Shown here: in pieces, positions 1 through 8,675 of the stretch | How the letters are laid out: each line of letters opens with the position of its first letter | Position numbering within the stretch: the first letter of the stretch is position 1 | Origin: Aldehydirespirator sp965200005 | GTDB lineage: Bacteria; Actinomycetota; Acidimicrobiia; Acidimicrobiales; Aldehydirespiratoraceae | Assembly (NCBI GenBank): GCA_965200005.1 | Contig: OZ241331.1 | Location: 3,162,001-3,226,000 of the forward strand | Length of the DNA stretch: 64,000 nt | Direction: 5' to 3' | The notes under the pieces: model-generated | The model's database searches: none | Told to the model about the DNA's origin: nothing | The model's input: only the letters and a program-made list of their open reading frames with translations | Made by a program: the position numbers and the translations under genes

Positions 1-742
1 CGTCTAGGTCGGCGATCTCAGGCTCAGTACCACGGATGTCGGCCACCATCTGGAGGTATTCGTCAAAGGTGAGGCTGCGCCGTCCAGTTGCTTGACCGAC
101 ACGTTGTAGGTGATCGGGACGGTTGCGCTGAGCGTTAAACAGCCCGGTCGGCATCAAGCCACCTGATGGGTAGAACACCGAAGCTCGCAGGTTGGTGCCT
201 TCGGAGATCAAGTTGGCGTTGAGTGCCTCCGTAAAGCAACTCACAGCTGCCTTGGACGAGGCGTAGACCGACGCAGTCGGAACGGGAGCGAAGCCTCCGT
301 CACCTGAAGAGGTGTTGATCACCTGCCCCGGTTGCCCGGATTCGATCATGCGGGTAACGAATGCCCAGGTGCAGATCGCCACGCCAAACACGTTCACGCC
401 AAAGCACCAGCGCCAGTCATTGGGCTCCTGCTGCCAGGGCTTACCCCCTCCGCCGGAAGTCACACCAGCATTGTTGAAGAGCAAGTTGCAACGGCCGTAA
501 TGCCCATAGACATGGTCAGCGAGTGCAGTCACCGAATTCTCATCGCTCACATCAGTGCGGTATCCCCCAACGACACCGAGTGACGCGAAATCTTGAACTG
601 TTGCGTCAAGTGCAGCCTGCTCGACATCTGCGATGACCACAGACGCGCCTCTTCGCAGCAGTGCTCCGACAATTCCCTTACCGATGCCGCTAGCGCCGCC
701 AGTTACAACAGCAACCGAATCCTTGATTGACAGTGATTCCAC
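1..742 (-). CDS. SDR-family oxidoreductase (3' end outside window)
   Basis: Short-chain dehydrogenase/reductase, an NAD(P)-dependent oxidoreductase of unknown substrate. Reading the minus strand from a GTG at 742, the first residues give the Rossmann glycine motif TGGASGIGKG (about residues 14-23), then NNAG (about 92-95), a catalytic serine in NTSSGDGG and the catalytic YASSK. The frame stays open to the window edge at about 247 residues, so only the last few tens of residues are missing. The GTG directly follows the dtd stop codon (743-745), so the two genes are probably cotranscribed. Family assignment is firm; substrate cannot be told. Confidence 0.9.
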   Translation of the reverse strand, partial: MESLSIKDSVAVVTGGASGIGKGIVGALLRRGASVVIADVEQAALDATVQDFASLGVVGGYRTDVSDENSVTALADHVYGHYGRCNLLFNNAGVTSGGGGKPWQQEPNDWRWCFGVNVFGVAICTWAFVTRMIESGQPGQVINTSSGDGGFAPVPTASVYASSKAAVSCFTEALNANLISEGTNLRASVFYPSGGLMPTGLFNAQRNRPDHLQRVGQATGRRSLTFDEYLQMVADIRGTEPEIADLD

Positions 743-1180
743 CTAGACCTCCACCATCAGAGTCACGGGCCCGTCATTGGTCAATTCAACAGCCATGTCG
801 GCCCCGAACTGGCCCGTAGAGACACTCGCGCCGAGCCGTCTTAACTCAGCGGTGACCTCCTTGAATAGGGTCTCGGCATGAGTCGGTCGTGCGGCTGCAA
901 CGAATGACGGGCGTCGCCCTTTGCGAGCATCTCCACAGAGAGTGAACTGGCTCACCACCAGCAGCTCGCGGCTCGTGTTAGCAACCGACAGGTTCATGTA
1001 ACCCTTGTCATCAGCGAATATCCGCAGATGCCAAAGCTTGGACGCAAGCTTGAGTGCGTTCGAGAGATCATCGTCGTGAGTGACACCGATCAAGCAACAC
1101 AATCCTGGCCCGATTTCACCAACAACAATGCCGTCGACAAGGACACGGGCACGTGACACACGCTGCACAAGAGCCCTCAC
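743..1180 (-). CDS. dtd: D-aminoacyl-tRNA deacylase Dtd
   Basis: Hydrolyses D-amino acids, and glycine mischarged on tRNA-Ala, from tRNA; a cytoplasmic proofreading enzyme. The protein is 145 residues, the usual size. It starts MRALVQRVSRA and contains both family signatures: SQFTLCGD (residue ~77), and DGPVT near the C-terminus (the GxP-type motif that enforces chirality). The downstream SDR gene begins immediately at its stop codon. The 160 bases upstream to the next gene show no clear signal. Confidence 0.95.
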   Translation of the reverse strand: MRALVQRVSRARVLVDGIVVGEIGPGLCCLIGVTHDDDLSNALKLASKLWHLRIFADDKGYMNLSVANTSRELLVVSQFTLCGDARKGRRPSFVAAARPTHAETLFKEVTAELRRLGASVSTGQFGADMAVELTNDGPVTLMVEV

Positions 1181-1342
1181 CTGCTCAGCCTAACGAACCC
1201 CAAGTCACCGGCTTTCTTTAGGGCGGTACACCCGCAAGAGCACAAGAGTGTGTCCATCTGACTCGACAAGCGCCGGGGCGTCGAGCAATTGCGAGCCGCA
1301 CCCCCCGAGCCTCCTCCTCGAAGTCACCAATCAACTTCTAGG

Positions 1343-2263
1343 TCAACGAGCCGGCGAAGAAACCCTGACCCGTGAAGCCAGGGTTCCATAGAAGACACCG
1401 CCGACCACCACCACGGCCCCAACCACTGCGGTGGGTCTCGGTAGCTCAGAGAGAAACAGTGCAGCCCAAATTGTGCCTGTGACTGTCTCAATCGGCGTGA
1501 ATAGCGCAACCTCTGACACTGGAGCAAAGCGCGGTGCGTTGGTATGCGCCAACCGACCGAGAGGATTGAAGCAAAGACCCATTGCGCCAATGGACAGATA
1601 CGCCCGTGCATCCAGCGAGAACGGCGACACAAAGAAACTGGTCGCGCCAATCACAACGAGCGCGCTAACTGACAGACCTGCGCGCCTGCTCATGTCACTG
1701 AACCTTCTCCACATGGTCATGTTGGCGGCAAAGGCAGCAACCGCTAGCAGCGCAAGAAGATCGCCTCGCAACGTCGGCGTGCCAAGCGAACTTGAAACGA
1801 TCACTGCAATGCCTGCCATCGTGATGGCGATCGCAATCTCGACACGGCGCGATATGCGCTCACCCAAGAACACCCAAGCACACAGCGCAGCTAGCAACGG
1901 GGACGCGGACACGATCGCAACTGCGTTAGCGACGCGCGTCTCACCAATGGCAGTTATGAAGCTGATCTGGCTAACGGCCGCAAGCAACCCAACACCAAGC
2001 AGCGGCACCGGGTAATAACGCAATGATTGCATCGGCGAGCCCGGGTCGAGCCGGCGTGCATAAGTCCAATACACCACCAAAGAACAGACCGCCACCCAGA
2101 ACGCGACCTCGGCTGGAGGGGCTTCCGACAGGCGCACCCACAGCGAATCAGTTGAGACGGCCACCATCCCGACAGCCGCTAGCAGCCATCCCAGCGGCCG
2201 GCGATCTTCAGTTCGTCCGGGTTGCGTCACTGGTCCGCTGCATGGCAGGTCACCGTGATGCAA
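1343..2263 (-). CDS. EamA/DMT-family transporter
   Basis: Drug/metabolite-transporter superfamily permease, 306 residues, with about ten hydrophobic segments in two EamA-like halves. The first half covers roughly residues 25-150 and the second 165-300. The boundary between halves carries the typical acidic/glycine pattern (WVFLGERISRR in half one, ALFLSELPRPTAV in half two). Such proteins export amino acids, metabolites or drugs. The substrate is not readable. The first ~20 residues are polar, and an in-frame ATG further in (at MVAVSTDSLW) is an alternative start. Confidence 0.85.
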   Translation of the reverse strand: MHHGDLPCSGPVTQPGRTEDRRPLGWLLAAVGMVAVSTDSLWVRLSEAPPAEVAFWVAVCSLVVYWTYARRLDPGSPMQSLRYYPVPLLGVGLLAAVSQISFITAIGETRVANAVAIVSASPLLAALCAWVFLGERISRRVEIAIAITMAGIAVIVSSSLGTPTLRGDLLALLAVAAFAANMTMWRRFSDMSRRAGLSVSALVVIGATSFFVSPFSLDARAYLSIGAMGLCFNPLGRLAHTNAPRFAPVSEVALFTPIETVTGTIWAALFLSELPRPTAVVGAVVVVGGVFYGTLASRVRVSSPAR

Positions 2264-2323
2264 CCGCTTGTGGTGACATGAGCCAATACGCCGTTTGTGC
2301 CAGCCGTCTCGCAGCCGGCAACT

Positions 2324-3295
2324 CTAGTGCCGGACTATGAAAGCCTTCGGATCTGCCAGAAACGCCTGCCTGCAACCTGCTGCACAGAACCAGTAGTCCT
2401 CGCCTTCATGTAGGACGTGATACTTAGCATCGTCAACCAGCACGGTCATGTGACACACGGGATCCACTGCCTCCACGCGCTCCACTGCGGGACGTGTGCC
2501 GGTCGCTACGAGTTCTCCTCGTGAGCGTCTCGCAACCAGGTCGGCCATTATCGCTACGGCAATCTCGGGATTGGACAGGGGCCCGAGGTCTAAGCCTGCA
2601 GGCGCAACCACCCGGTTGCACTGACACTGCGACAGTCCCCCACTCCGAAGGTGATCAAGCACCGACGCTGCGCGTCTCGACGATGCGACCAAACCTACGT
2701 AGCCAGCGTCGGTCGCTAGTGCAGCTTCAAGGGCTATGTCGTCATAGTGACCTTGCGTTGCGACCACTATGGCGGTTGCACCATCAACGATGAGCCCCGA
2801 TAGATCAAGCTTGTTGCGCACGATGCCAGGCCGAACATGCTCGCTTGGGTCGCCGCCGTCGTCTATGACCGTGGCACCCCAGCCCACCGCGATGGCCAAC
2901 TCAGCCAAGACATCAACTGCTGGTGAGCGACCGATGACTACCACCTGCGGTGCGGGCTGGTGCGGTTCGAGATACACCTCTAGGGCTCCCTCAGACTCAC
3001 ACGCCATGGCAACGCTGCGCACACCATCACTACAGCGGCCGTCAAGTTCATCTGTCTGACCGAGAAACAGCAATGCCGGCTCACCGGTGCTGAGACAATC
3101 ACGTGCGTGACATACCACGGTCGGTTCTGCACAGGCACCGCCGAGCCAACCTCGTACCGTCCCGTCGGCAAGGATCACAGCCTTTGACCCTTGCCGACCC
3201 GACGATGGCCCCCGCCGCCACACAACGGTTGCCAACACGAAACCCTGGCGCTGCTCAGCCAACTCCACTGCTTCAGCCAGTACTGCGATGTCCAT
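2324..3295 (-). CDS. XdhC/CoxI-family maturation protein with C-terminal YHS domain
   Basis: XdhC/CoxI proteins insert or sulfurate the molybdenum cofactor of xanthine-dehydrogenase-family enzymes, including CO dehydrogenase. This 323-residue protein has an XdhC/CoxI N-terminal domain (FVLATVVWRRGPSSGRQGSK through GWLGGACAEPTVV). A Rossmann-like XdhC C-domain follows (PQVVVIGRSP, about residues 115-255). The last ~50 residues form a YHS domain (DPVCHMTV ... YWFCAAGCRQAFLADP), a small Cys-rich metal-binding module. It lies 73 bases downstream of coxL on the same strand, so a role in maturing that CO dehydrogenase is the obvious inference. The added YHS domain is unusual and may bind copper, but that is not shown. 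Confidence 0.88.
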   Translation of the reverse strand: MDIAVLAEAVELAEQRQGFVLATVVWRRGPSSGRQGSKAVILADGTVRGWLGGACAEPTVVCHARDCLSTGEPALLFLGQTDELDGRCSDGVRSVAMACESEGALEVYLEPHQPAPQVVVIGRSPAVDVLAELAIAVGWGATVIDDGGDPSEHVRPGIVRNKLDLSGLIVDGATAIVVATQGHYDDIALEAALATDAGYVGLVASSRRAASVLDHLRSGGLSQCQCNRVVAPAGLDLGPLSNPEIAVAIMADLVARRSRGELVATGTRPAVERVEAVDPVCHMTVLVDDAKYHVLHEGEDYWFCAAGCRQAFLADPKAFIVRH

Positions 3296-3368
3296 GCGGA
3301 TGAGCCGCCGGTTGCCGGTGCGCTACGTTCGATAAACGTGAGGTTCGCCTAGCGGCGCCGGAACACGT

Positions 3369-5732
3369 TTAGCTGTTGGCGCTGTCGATCGCCTCCCAAA
3401 CCCGGTCGGGTAGGACTGGCATGTCGATGTTGCGTACACCGAGGTGTGCCACCGCATCGATTACCGCGTTAACAAACGCAGCGGGCGAACCAACCGTGGC
3501 GGACTCACCAATGCCTTTAGCTCCGATCGGGTGATGCGGCGAAGGAGTAACTGTCTCCAACAGTTCGAATTTCGGCGTCTCCCAGGCCGTGGGGATCAGA
3601 TAGTCCATGAAGTTGGAACCAATGCAGTTGCCGTCTTCATCAAAGGTGATCCACTGCATTGATGACATTGCGAAGCCTTCGGTGAGGCCACCATGGATCT
3701 GTCCTTCAACAATCATCGGATTGATCCGCACGCCACAGTCATCAAGTGCCACCATGCGATTGACTTTCCACACCCCGGTGTCAGCATCAACCTCCACTAC
3801 GACTACATACGAGCCGTAGGGGAAGGTGAGGTTTGGCGGGTTGTAGTAAGTGACATCTTCAAGGCCGTATTCCATGCCTTCGGGCAGGTTGGTGTATGCC
3901 GCGAGAGCAACATCACCAATGGTCTTGTGAACCTCGGGCGAGCCCTTCACAAAGAACTTGCCCGCATCCTGCTCAATGTCTTCAACTGCGGCCTCTAGCA
4001 AGTGAGCCGCAATGTGGCGAGCTTTGTCAGCAATCTTGCGCGCTACGACTGCTGTAGCCGCGCCACCAACTGGTGTTGAACGAGAGGCATAGGTGCCGAG
4101 CCCATATGGGGTGTCATCGGTGTCCCCGTGAACGACCTTAATGTCATATGCGGGTATACCAGTTTGTTCCGCGACGATCTGCGCAAACGTTGTTTCGTGC
4201 CCTTGACCCTGGGTTTTGACGCCAAGCTTGAGGATCGCTTTGCCAGTTGGGTGTACCCGCAACTCAGCGGAGTCAATCATCTTTAGCCCGGCAATGTCAT
4301 AGGTATGTGCCGGGCCAGCGCCCACAGCCTCAGTGAAGTGCGCGATACCGATACCAACGAGTCGTCCTTCAGCACGAGCCTGTGCTTGTTCGGCACGCAA
4401 CTCTTCGTACCCGACCTCATCAAGCGCTTTACGCAACGCTGTTGGATAGTCACCGGAGTCATACACAAATCCGGTAGCTGTCTCATATGGGAACTGCTCG
4501 GGCTGTATGAAGTTACGCAGCCGTATCTCTGCTGGATCTATGCCTAGTTCGTATGCCGCTGTCTGTACTAGACGCTCAATGAGATAGGACGCTTCGGTAA
4601 TGCGGAAAGAGCATCGATAAGCGACGCCGCCAGGTGCCTTGTTAGTGAAAGCGCCCCGACACTTGATATGGGCATTTGCAAAGTCGTAACTGCCGGTACA
4701 CACATGGAACAAGCCCGCCCGGAAGTTTGTTGGTTGAGCGTCGGAAAAGAATGCACCCTGATCAGAGAGCATGTCCACACGCAGCCCCTCAATGCGCCCC
4801 TCATTGGATAGAGCGAGTTCTCCGGTCATGTAGTAGTCACGACCGAACCCGGTTGAGATCAAGTTGCCAGTGCGACTCTCAACCCACTTAACCGGTGTAC
4901 CAAGCAACAAACTGGCCGCTGTCGCCACCACATAGCCCGGATAGATCGGCACCTTGTTGCCGAATCCGCCACCAATGTCGGGGCTCACGATACGGATGTT
5001 CTGCTCAGGCAATCCTGCCACCATCGCAAACAAAGTCCGATGCGCGTGAGGCGCCTGTGAGGTCATATAGATGGTTGCCTGACCCGTCACCGAGTTGACA
5101 TCGGCGACAATCCCGCAGGTCTCCAGCGGTGATGGATGTGAGCGCGGGTAGTGAGTCGTCAACGACACCACACGATCCGCATTAGCAAAGGCAGCTTCGG
5201 TGCCCGCCGCATCGCCGGTCTCCCAAGTGTATGCCAGGTTGTCTGTCTGACCCTCCTTTTCGTCTCGGATCAACTCGGCGCCAGGCTCAAGCGACTGCTG
5301 GGGTGTCACGATGGCGTCAAGCGGGTCGTAATCGACGTCCACTAGCTCTGCGGCATCAGCAGCAACATAGGGATCGGTAGCGATGACTGCCGCTACCTCC
5401 TGGCCCTGATAGCGCACCTTGTCGGTGGCAAGCACCGCCTGGGTGTCGCCTGAGAGTGTTGGCATCCACGCCAGGTTGTGTGCAGCCATCAAGTCACCGG
5501 TGACTATGGCTACGACGCCTTCAACAGCGGAGGCCTCTGAAGTGTCGATTCCGCTGATACGCGCATGCGCTAGTGGTGAGCGCACCATCGACATGTAGAG
5601 CATGCCAGGCAGCGAGATGTCATCTAGGAAGTTGCCCTGCCCTTCGATCAGGCGAGCATCCTCAACACGTTTGATGCTGTGCCCGATACCACCGATGGAC
5701 GCAGGAGTTGTGGGGGTTGCTGTGTCAGTCAT
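3369..5732 (-). CDS. coxL: Form I aerobic CO dehydrogenase, large (Mo/Cu) subunit
   Basis: Catalytic subunit of the molybdenum-copper CO dehydrogenase, which oxidises CO to CO2 and feeds electrons to the respiratory chain. It has 787 residues, close to the ~809 of characterised CoxL. The diagnostic form I loop AYRCSFR is present (coded near 4610); its Cys binds the active-site copper. Form II homologues have AYRGAGR instead. Also visible are the cofactor-binding IGGGFGNK and the GIGES motif with the catalytic Glu near the C-terminus. It follows coxS by 12 bases, with the strong RBS AGGAGG in the gap. The M-S-L order is that of form I operons. Confidence 0.95.
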   Translation of the reverse strand: MTDTATPTTPASIGGIGHSIKRVEDARLIEGQGNFLDDISLPGMLYMSMVRSPLAHARISGIDTSEASAVEGVVAIVTGDLMAAHNLAWMPTLSGDTQAVLATDKVRYQGQEVAAVIATDPYVAADAAELVDVDYDPLDAIVTPQQSLEPGAELIRDEKEGQTDNLAYTWETGDAAGTEAAFANADRVVSLTTHYPRSHPSPLETCGIVADVNSVTGQATIYMTSQAPHAHRTLFAMVAGLPEQNIRIVSPDIGGGFGNKVPIYPGYVVATAASLLLGTPVKWVESRTGNLISTGFGRDYYMTGELALSNEGRIEGLRVDMLSDQGAFFSDAQPTNFRAGLFHVCTGSYDFANAHIKCRGAFTNKAPGGVAYRCSFRITEASYLIERLVQTAAYELGIDPAEIRLRNFIQPEQFPYETATGFVYDSGDYPTALRKALDEVGYEELRAEQAQARAEGRLVGIGIAHFTEAVGAGPAHTYDIAGLKMIDSAELRVHPTGKAILKLGVKTQGQGHETTFAQIVAEQTGIPAYDIKVVHGDTDDTPYGLGTYASRSTPVGGAATAVVARKIADKARHIAAHLLEAAVEDIEQDAGKFFVKGSPEVHKTIGDVALAAYTNLPEGMEYGLEDVTYYNPPNLTFPYGSYVVVVEVDADTGVWKVNRMVALDDCGVRINPMIVEGQIHGGLTEGFAMSSMQWITFDEDGNCIGSNFMDYLIPTAWETPKFELLETVTPSPHHPIGAKGIGESATVGSPAAFVNAVIDAVAHLGVRNIDMPVLPDRVWEAIDSANS

Positions 5733-5744
5733 TGGACGTTCCTC

Positions 5745-6248
5745 CTAGCTGTCTTCGGTGCCGGTGCCGTCGCCGTTGCCGGATGCAGCCGACACGGCTG
5801 AAGCAGCGGCTTGGATTGCCTTAACGATGTTCATGTAGCCCGTGCAGCGGCACAGGTTCCCTGAAATTGCCCAGCGCACTTCATCGTCGCTCGGATCCGG
5901 GTTGGTTTCGATTAGCGATGCGCCCACCAGCATCATTGCGGGGGTGCAGAAGCCGCACTGCAACCCATGTTCTTCTTTGAAGGCCTGCTGGATGGGATGC
6001 AGTTCGCCCGCCGCCTTCAAGCCCTCCACCGTCGTGATCGAGCGCCCGTTGGCTTGTACGGCAAGCATGGTGCAGGACTTAACGGGAGTCCCGTCAACCA
6101 GCACGGTGCAAACGCCACAACTCGTCGTGTCACAACCGATGTGAGTGCCGGTCAGCCCCACGCCAGTGCGGATGTGATCGACTAGCAGCTTGCGGGGCTC
6201 GACATCCGATACGTGATCTGTTCCGTTGATGTTGATAGATATCTGCAT
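5745..6248 (-). CDS. coxS: CO dehydrogenase small subunit, two [2Fe-2S] clusters
   Basis: Iron-sulfur subunit that passes electrons from the Mo/Cu site in CoxL to FAD in CoxM. It has 167 residues (the family norm is ~166). The plant-ferredoxin-like N-terminal domain has CDTTSCGVC plus a distal Cys (VKSC). The C-terminal helical domain has CGFC and CRC (NLCRCTGYMNI) for the second cluster. An AAGGAG ribosome site overlaps the coxM stop codon 11 bases upstream, consistent with a coxMSL operon. The C-terminal ~15 residues are a Gly/Asp-rich tail. Confidence 0.95.
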   Translation of the reverse strand: MQISININGTDHVSDVEPRKLLVDHIRTGVGLTGTHIGCDTTSCGVCTVLVDGTPVKSCTMLAVQANGRSITTVEGLKAAGELHPIQQAFKEEHGLQCGFCTPAMMLVGASLIETNPDPSDDEVRWAISGNLCRCTGYMNIVKAIQAAASAVSAASGNGDGTGTEDS

Positions 6249-6259
6249 GACGTTTCTCC

Positions 6260-7120
6260 TTAGGCTGCGGCTTGGCTGGCTGCGGCTGCAAGAGCCCTTT
6301 GCGTGAATGTTGCGACTACTTGTCGCTTCCAGCGAGCGCTGCCTCGCACGTCGTCGCGCGGATCGCTAGCGGCTGCGGCTACGGCTCCTGCTTCGGCGAA
6401 CAGCTCCGCCCCCGGAGCGTTGCCCACCAGCAGCTCTTCAGCAGCGGTTGCCTTCCGGTTGATTGGCGCTACCGAGGTCATGGCGATGCCCGCTTTGGAG
6501 ATGGTGCCATTGGCGGCAAGTTCAAGATGAGCGGCGACACCAACAGTGGCGTAATCGCCGACCTTGCGCTCAAGCTTCTGATACGAGCCACCAGATCGTC
6601 CCGCAGGCACATCGATGTGTACTGCCGTGACCATCTCGTCGTCGGCGAGGGTGTTGGTGAAGAAGTCCTCAACGAAGTCACCAATGGCGATGCTGCGCTG
6701 TCCCCGGGGGCCCCGTGCGATCACCTCTGCGCCGGTTGCGAGGAGCACAGAGTTCCAGTCACCTTCAGGGTCGCAGTGAGCGACCGACCCACACATCGTG
6801 CCGAGGTTACGTACGAGTGGGTCAGCTACCCAAGGCGCCGCCGATGCAATCGCGCCAAAGGTGTCGCTACTTGAAGCGATGTCGCTGTGGCGCACTAGCG
6901 CACCAACACACAGCTTGCCGTTGTGACGTTCGATGGTGTCGAGCCCACCCACACGGTTGATGTCTATGAGCATCTCCGGTACCGCGAGCCGCAACTTCAT
7001 CATCGGCAGCAAGCTCTGCCCACCGGCGAGGATCCGCGCTTCATCACCTCCCTCGGCTTTCGCGGCCACGGCTTCGTCTACCGAGGAGACCGCCACATAG
7101 TCGAACTGGGCAGGCAGCAT
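6260..7120 (-). CDS. coxM: CO dehydrogenase medium (FAD-binding) subunit
   Basis: Flavoprotein subunit of CO dehydrogenase; takes electrons from CoxS and delivers them to the quinone pool. At 286 residues it is the normal length. It opens with the family's LPAQFDYVAVSSVDEAV, has the FAD pyrophosphate loop AGGQSLLPMMKLRLA and a second FAD loop NLGTMCGSVAHCDPEGDW (most relatives have TIGGS where this has TMCGS). It is the first gene of the coxMSL operon. Its start is separated from the divergent MFS gene by 139 bases that hold two inverted repeats. Confidence 0.94.
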   Translation of the reverse strand: MLPAQFDYVAVSSVDEAVAAKAEGGDEARILAGGQSLLPMMKLRLAVPEMLIDINRVGGLDTIERHNGKLCVGALVRHSDIASSSDTFGAIASAAPWVADPLVRNLGTMCGSVAHCDPEGDWNSVLLATGAEVIARGPRGQRSIAIGDFVEDFFTNTLADDEMVTAVHIDVPAGRSGGSYQKLERKVGDYATVGVAAHLELAANGTISKAGIAMTSVAPINRKATAAEELLVGNAPGAELFAEAGAVAAAASDPRDDVRGSARWKRQVVATFTQRALAAAASQAAA

Positions 7121-7182
7121 TCAGCACCCCCAAAAGGTCGGATCCACACGCTTGGGAACGTGGACTGCTGACACTAGCCCAC

Positions 7183-7222
7183 ACTTGCAACCAAGTATTG
7201 ACTAATCCCGGGAATTCTCGGG
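7183..7222. promoter_or_regulatory. Two inverted repeats between coxM and divergent MFS gene
   Basis: The 139-base divergent intergenic region carries ACTTG-N4-CAAGT (7183-7196) and the near-perfect palindrome CCCGGGAATTCTCGGG (7207-7222, 14 of 16 positions symmetric). Both have the form of transcription-factor operators and could control coxM, the MFS gene or both. I see no convincing -35/-10 pair. The regulator is not identifiable. Confidence 0.4.
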
Positions 7223-7259
7223 TCCGGTCATCGTTGGGAGCCCACAGGTACGCTGACTG

Positions 7260-8495
7260 ATGCCCGCAGGCGCTCCGGCGGGCGGCTCCGGGCGGTTCAC
7301 AGCTCTAGGCAGCCGCCCTTTTCGAAAGTTGTTCGTCGGCGGGCTGTTCACCTTCTTGACAATGCAGGTTGCGGGAGTGGCCCGAGGGTGGCTGGCGTTC
7401 GAGTTGACCGGCACGAACGCGGGTCTTGGCGGGGTGATGCTCGCGTTTGGTCTGTCGAGCATCATTGCAATTCCTTACGGAGGGATGCTTGCTGACCGGT
7501 TCTCGAAGCGAAGCGTGCTGGTACTTGCCGGCAGCATCCAGACCTTGACTCCGATCGTGCTAGGGGTCACGGTCGCTACAGACACCGATGCTTACTGGAT
7601 GCTGCTAGCAGCAAGCGTTGCCCAGGGTGCGGTGATCTCGATACTGGCACCGGCACGGCTGGCATTCATTGCCGATGTTGTGGGTCGCGAGACCATAACC
7701 AATGCGATCTTTTTGTCGATGTCAACTGCTCAGGTGGCTCGTGTCGTTGGACCTGCAGCGGCGGGCGCCTTGATCGGCGGAACGTTGTTTGGTCTGGCTG
7801 GGGTTTTCTTCGCGGCCGGTGTGCTCGGCGCTATGAGCCTTGCGCTATTGGCCGGGCTGCCTGCGGGGCGGCCTGCCAACCCCTCTGGACGTGGTGCCAT
7901 CTCCGATATTGCTGACGGGTTGCGTTTCGTGCGCGCCCGTCCCGACATCATGCATCTGCTTGTTGTGTCGTTTTGTGTGGTGCTGTTGGGGTTCCCGTAC
8001 ATGGCGTTCTTGCCGGTAGTCGCCGAGCAGATTCATGGCACTGGCTCGACAGGTTTTGGATTGCTCAACGCAGCCTCTGCTGCAGGCGCCCTGTTGGGAT
8101 CGGTGTCGCTGGCGAACGTCGAGCGCACACGGTTACGCCCCTGGCAAACACGTAGCGCAGTCCTGTTTGGAGTGACGCTCACCGTGTTTGCGGTCACACC
8201 CAATTTCTATGTGGCACTAGCGATCATGGGGCTGGTGGGGGCTGGCTCCAGCGTCTTTCAAGCGCTCAACAACTCGATGGCAATCACGTTGGCGCCGGTG
8301 GAGTTTCACGGCCGGGTGCAAAGCCTGCTGATGCTCAGCTTCTCCGGTTTCGCAGTCGCAGCCTTACCGATCGGCATTGTGGCTGACATGGTTGGCATCC
8401 AGGCAACGCTGGCTGGCCTTGGGGTGCTCGTTCTGGTCGTGGTGGTGCTGGCCCGCCTGACCGAGCCGCACACCCAAGAGCCGGCGGAACTGTGA
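7260..8495 (+). CDS. MFS transporter
   Basis: Major-facilitator-superfamily permease of 411 residues with about twelve hydrophobic segments. It carries the cytoplasmic loop-2/3 signature GGMLADRFSKRSVL (motif A, about residues 75-88). It resembles enterobactin-exporter/MFS_3-type effluxers. The N-terminal ~16 residues are Gly/Ala-rich and polar. It is divergent from coxM and may share the regulatory region between them. It could be cotranscribed with the NTF2-like gene 180 bases downstream. The substrate is unknown. Confidence 0.85.
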   Translation: MPAGAPAGGSGRFTALGSRPFRKLFVGGLFTFLTMQVAGVARGWLAFELTGTNAGLGGVMLAFGLSSIIAIPYGGMLADRFSKRSVLVLAGSIQTLTPIVLGVTVATDTDAYWMLLAASVAQGAVISILAPARLAFIADVVGRETITNAIFLSMSTAQVARVVGPAAAGALIGGTLFGLAGVFFAAGVLGAMSLALLAGLPAGRPANPSGRGAISDIADGLRFVRARPDIMHLLVVSFCVVLLGFPYMAFLPVVAEQIHGTGSTGFGLLNAASAAGALLGSVSLANVERTRLRPWQTRSAVLFGVTLTVFAVTPNFYVALAIMGLVGAGSSVFQALNNSMAITLAPVEFHGRVQSLLMLSFSGFAVAALPIGIVADMVGIQATLAGLGVLVLVVVVLARLTEPHTQEPAEL

Positions 8496-8575
8496 ACGCT
8501 GCGATCACAAAATGCTGCCCGTGGCGTGTGGTCAGATGATGATGGACAGCAAGCCGATGGCCGTGTGATCAGTGG

Positions 8576-8638
8576 TCATGTGGTCGGTGGTCATGGGGTC
8601 GGTGGTCATGGGGTCGGTGGTCATGGGGTCGGTGGTCA
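8576..8638. repeat. 15-bp tandem repeat, about 4.2 copies
   Basis: Unit TCATGGGGTCGGTGG. Copies lie at 8576-8590 (one mismatch), 8591-8605, 8606-8620 and 8621-8635, with a partial copy to 8638. The repeat sits in the 5' region of the NTF2-like gene, 38 bases before its start codon. Read in frame it would give a Gly-His-Gly-Val repeat. The strong RBS further on argues that it is not translated. Confidence 0.95.
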
Positions 8639-8675
8639 CCAAGCCAGCATCTGCTGGATACAGGAGGCAAGCACT

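Noticed and set aside
1431..2015. 194-codon plus-strand frame opposite the DMT transporter
   Set aside because: It is antisense to a clear membrane protein gene, with low-complexity Thr/Ala/Ser composition typical of a shadow frame.
6272..6874. 200-codon plus-strand frame opposite coxM
   Set aside because: It overlaps the conserved FAD subunit entirely and has no family features.
8526..8675. 50-codon upstream extension of the NTF2-like gene with Gly-His-Val repeats
   Set aside because: It is generated by the 15-bp DNA repeat. A perfect RBS and ATG downstream mark the likely true start.
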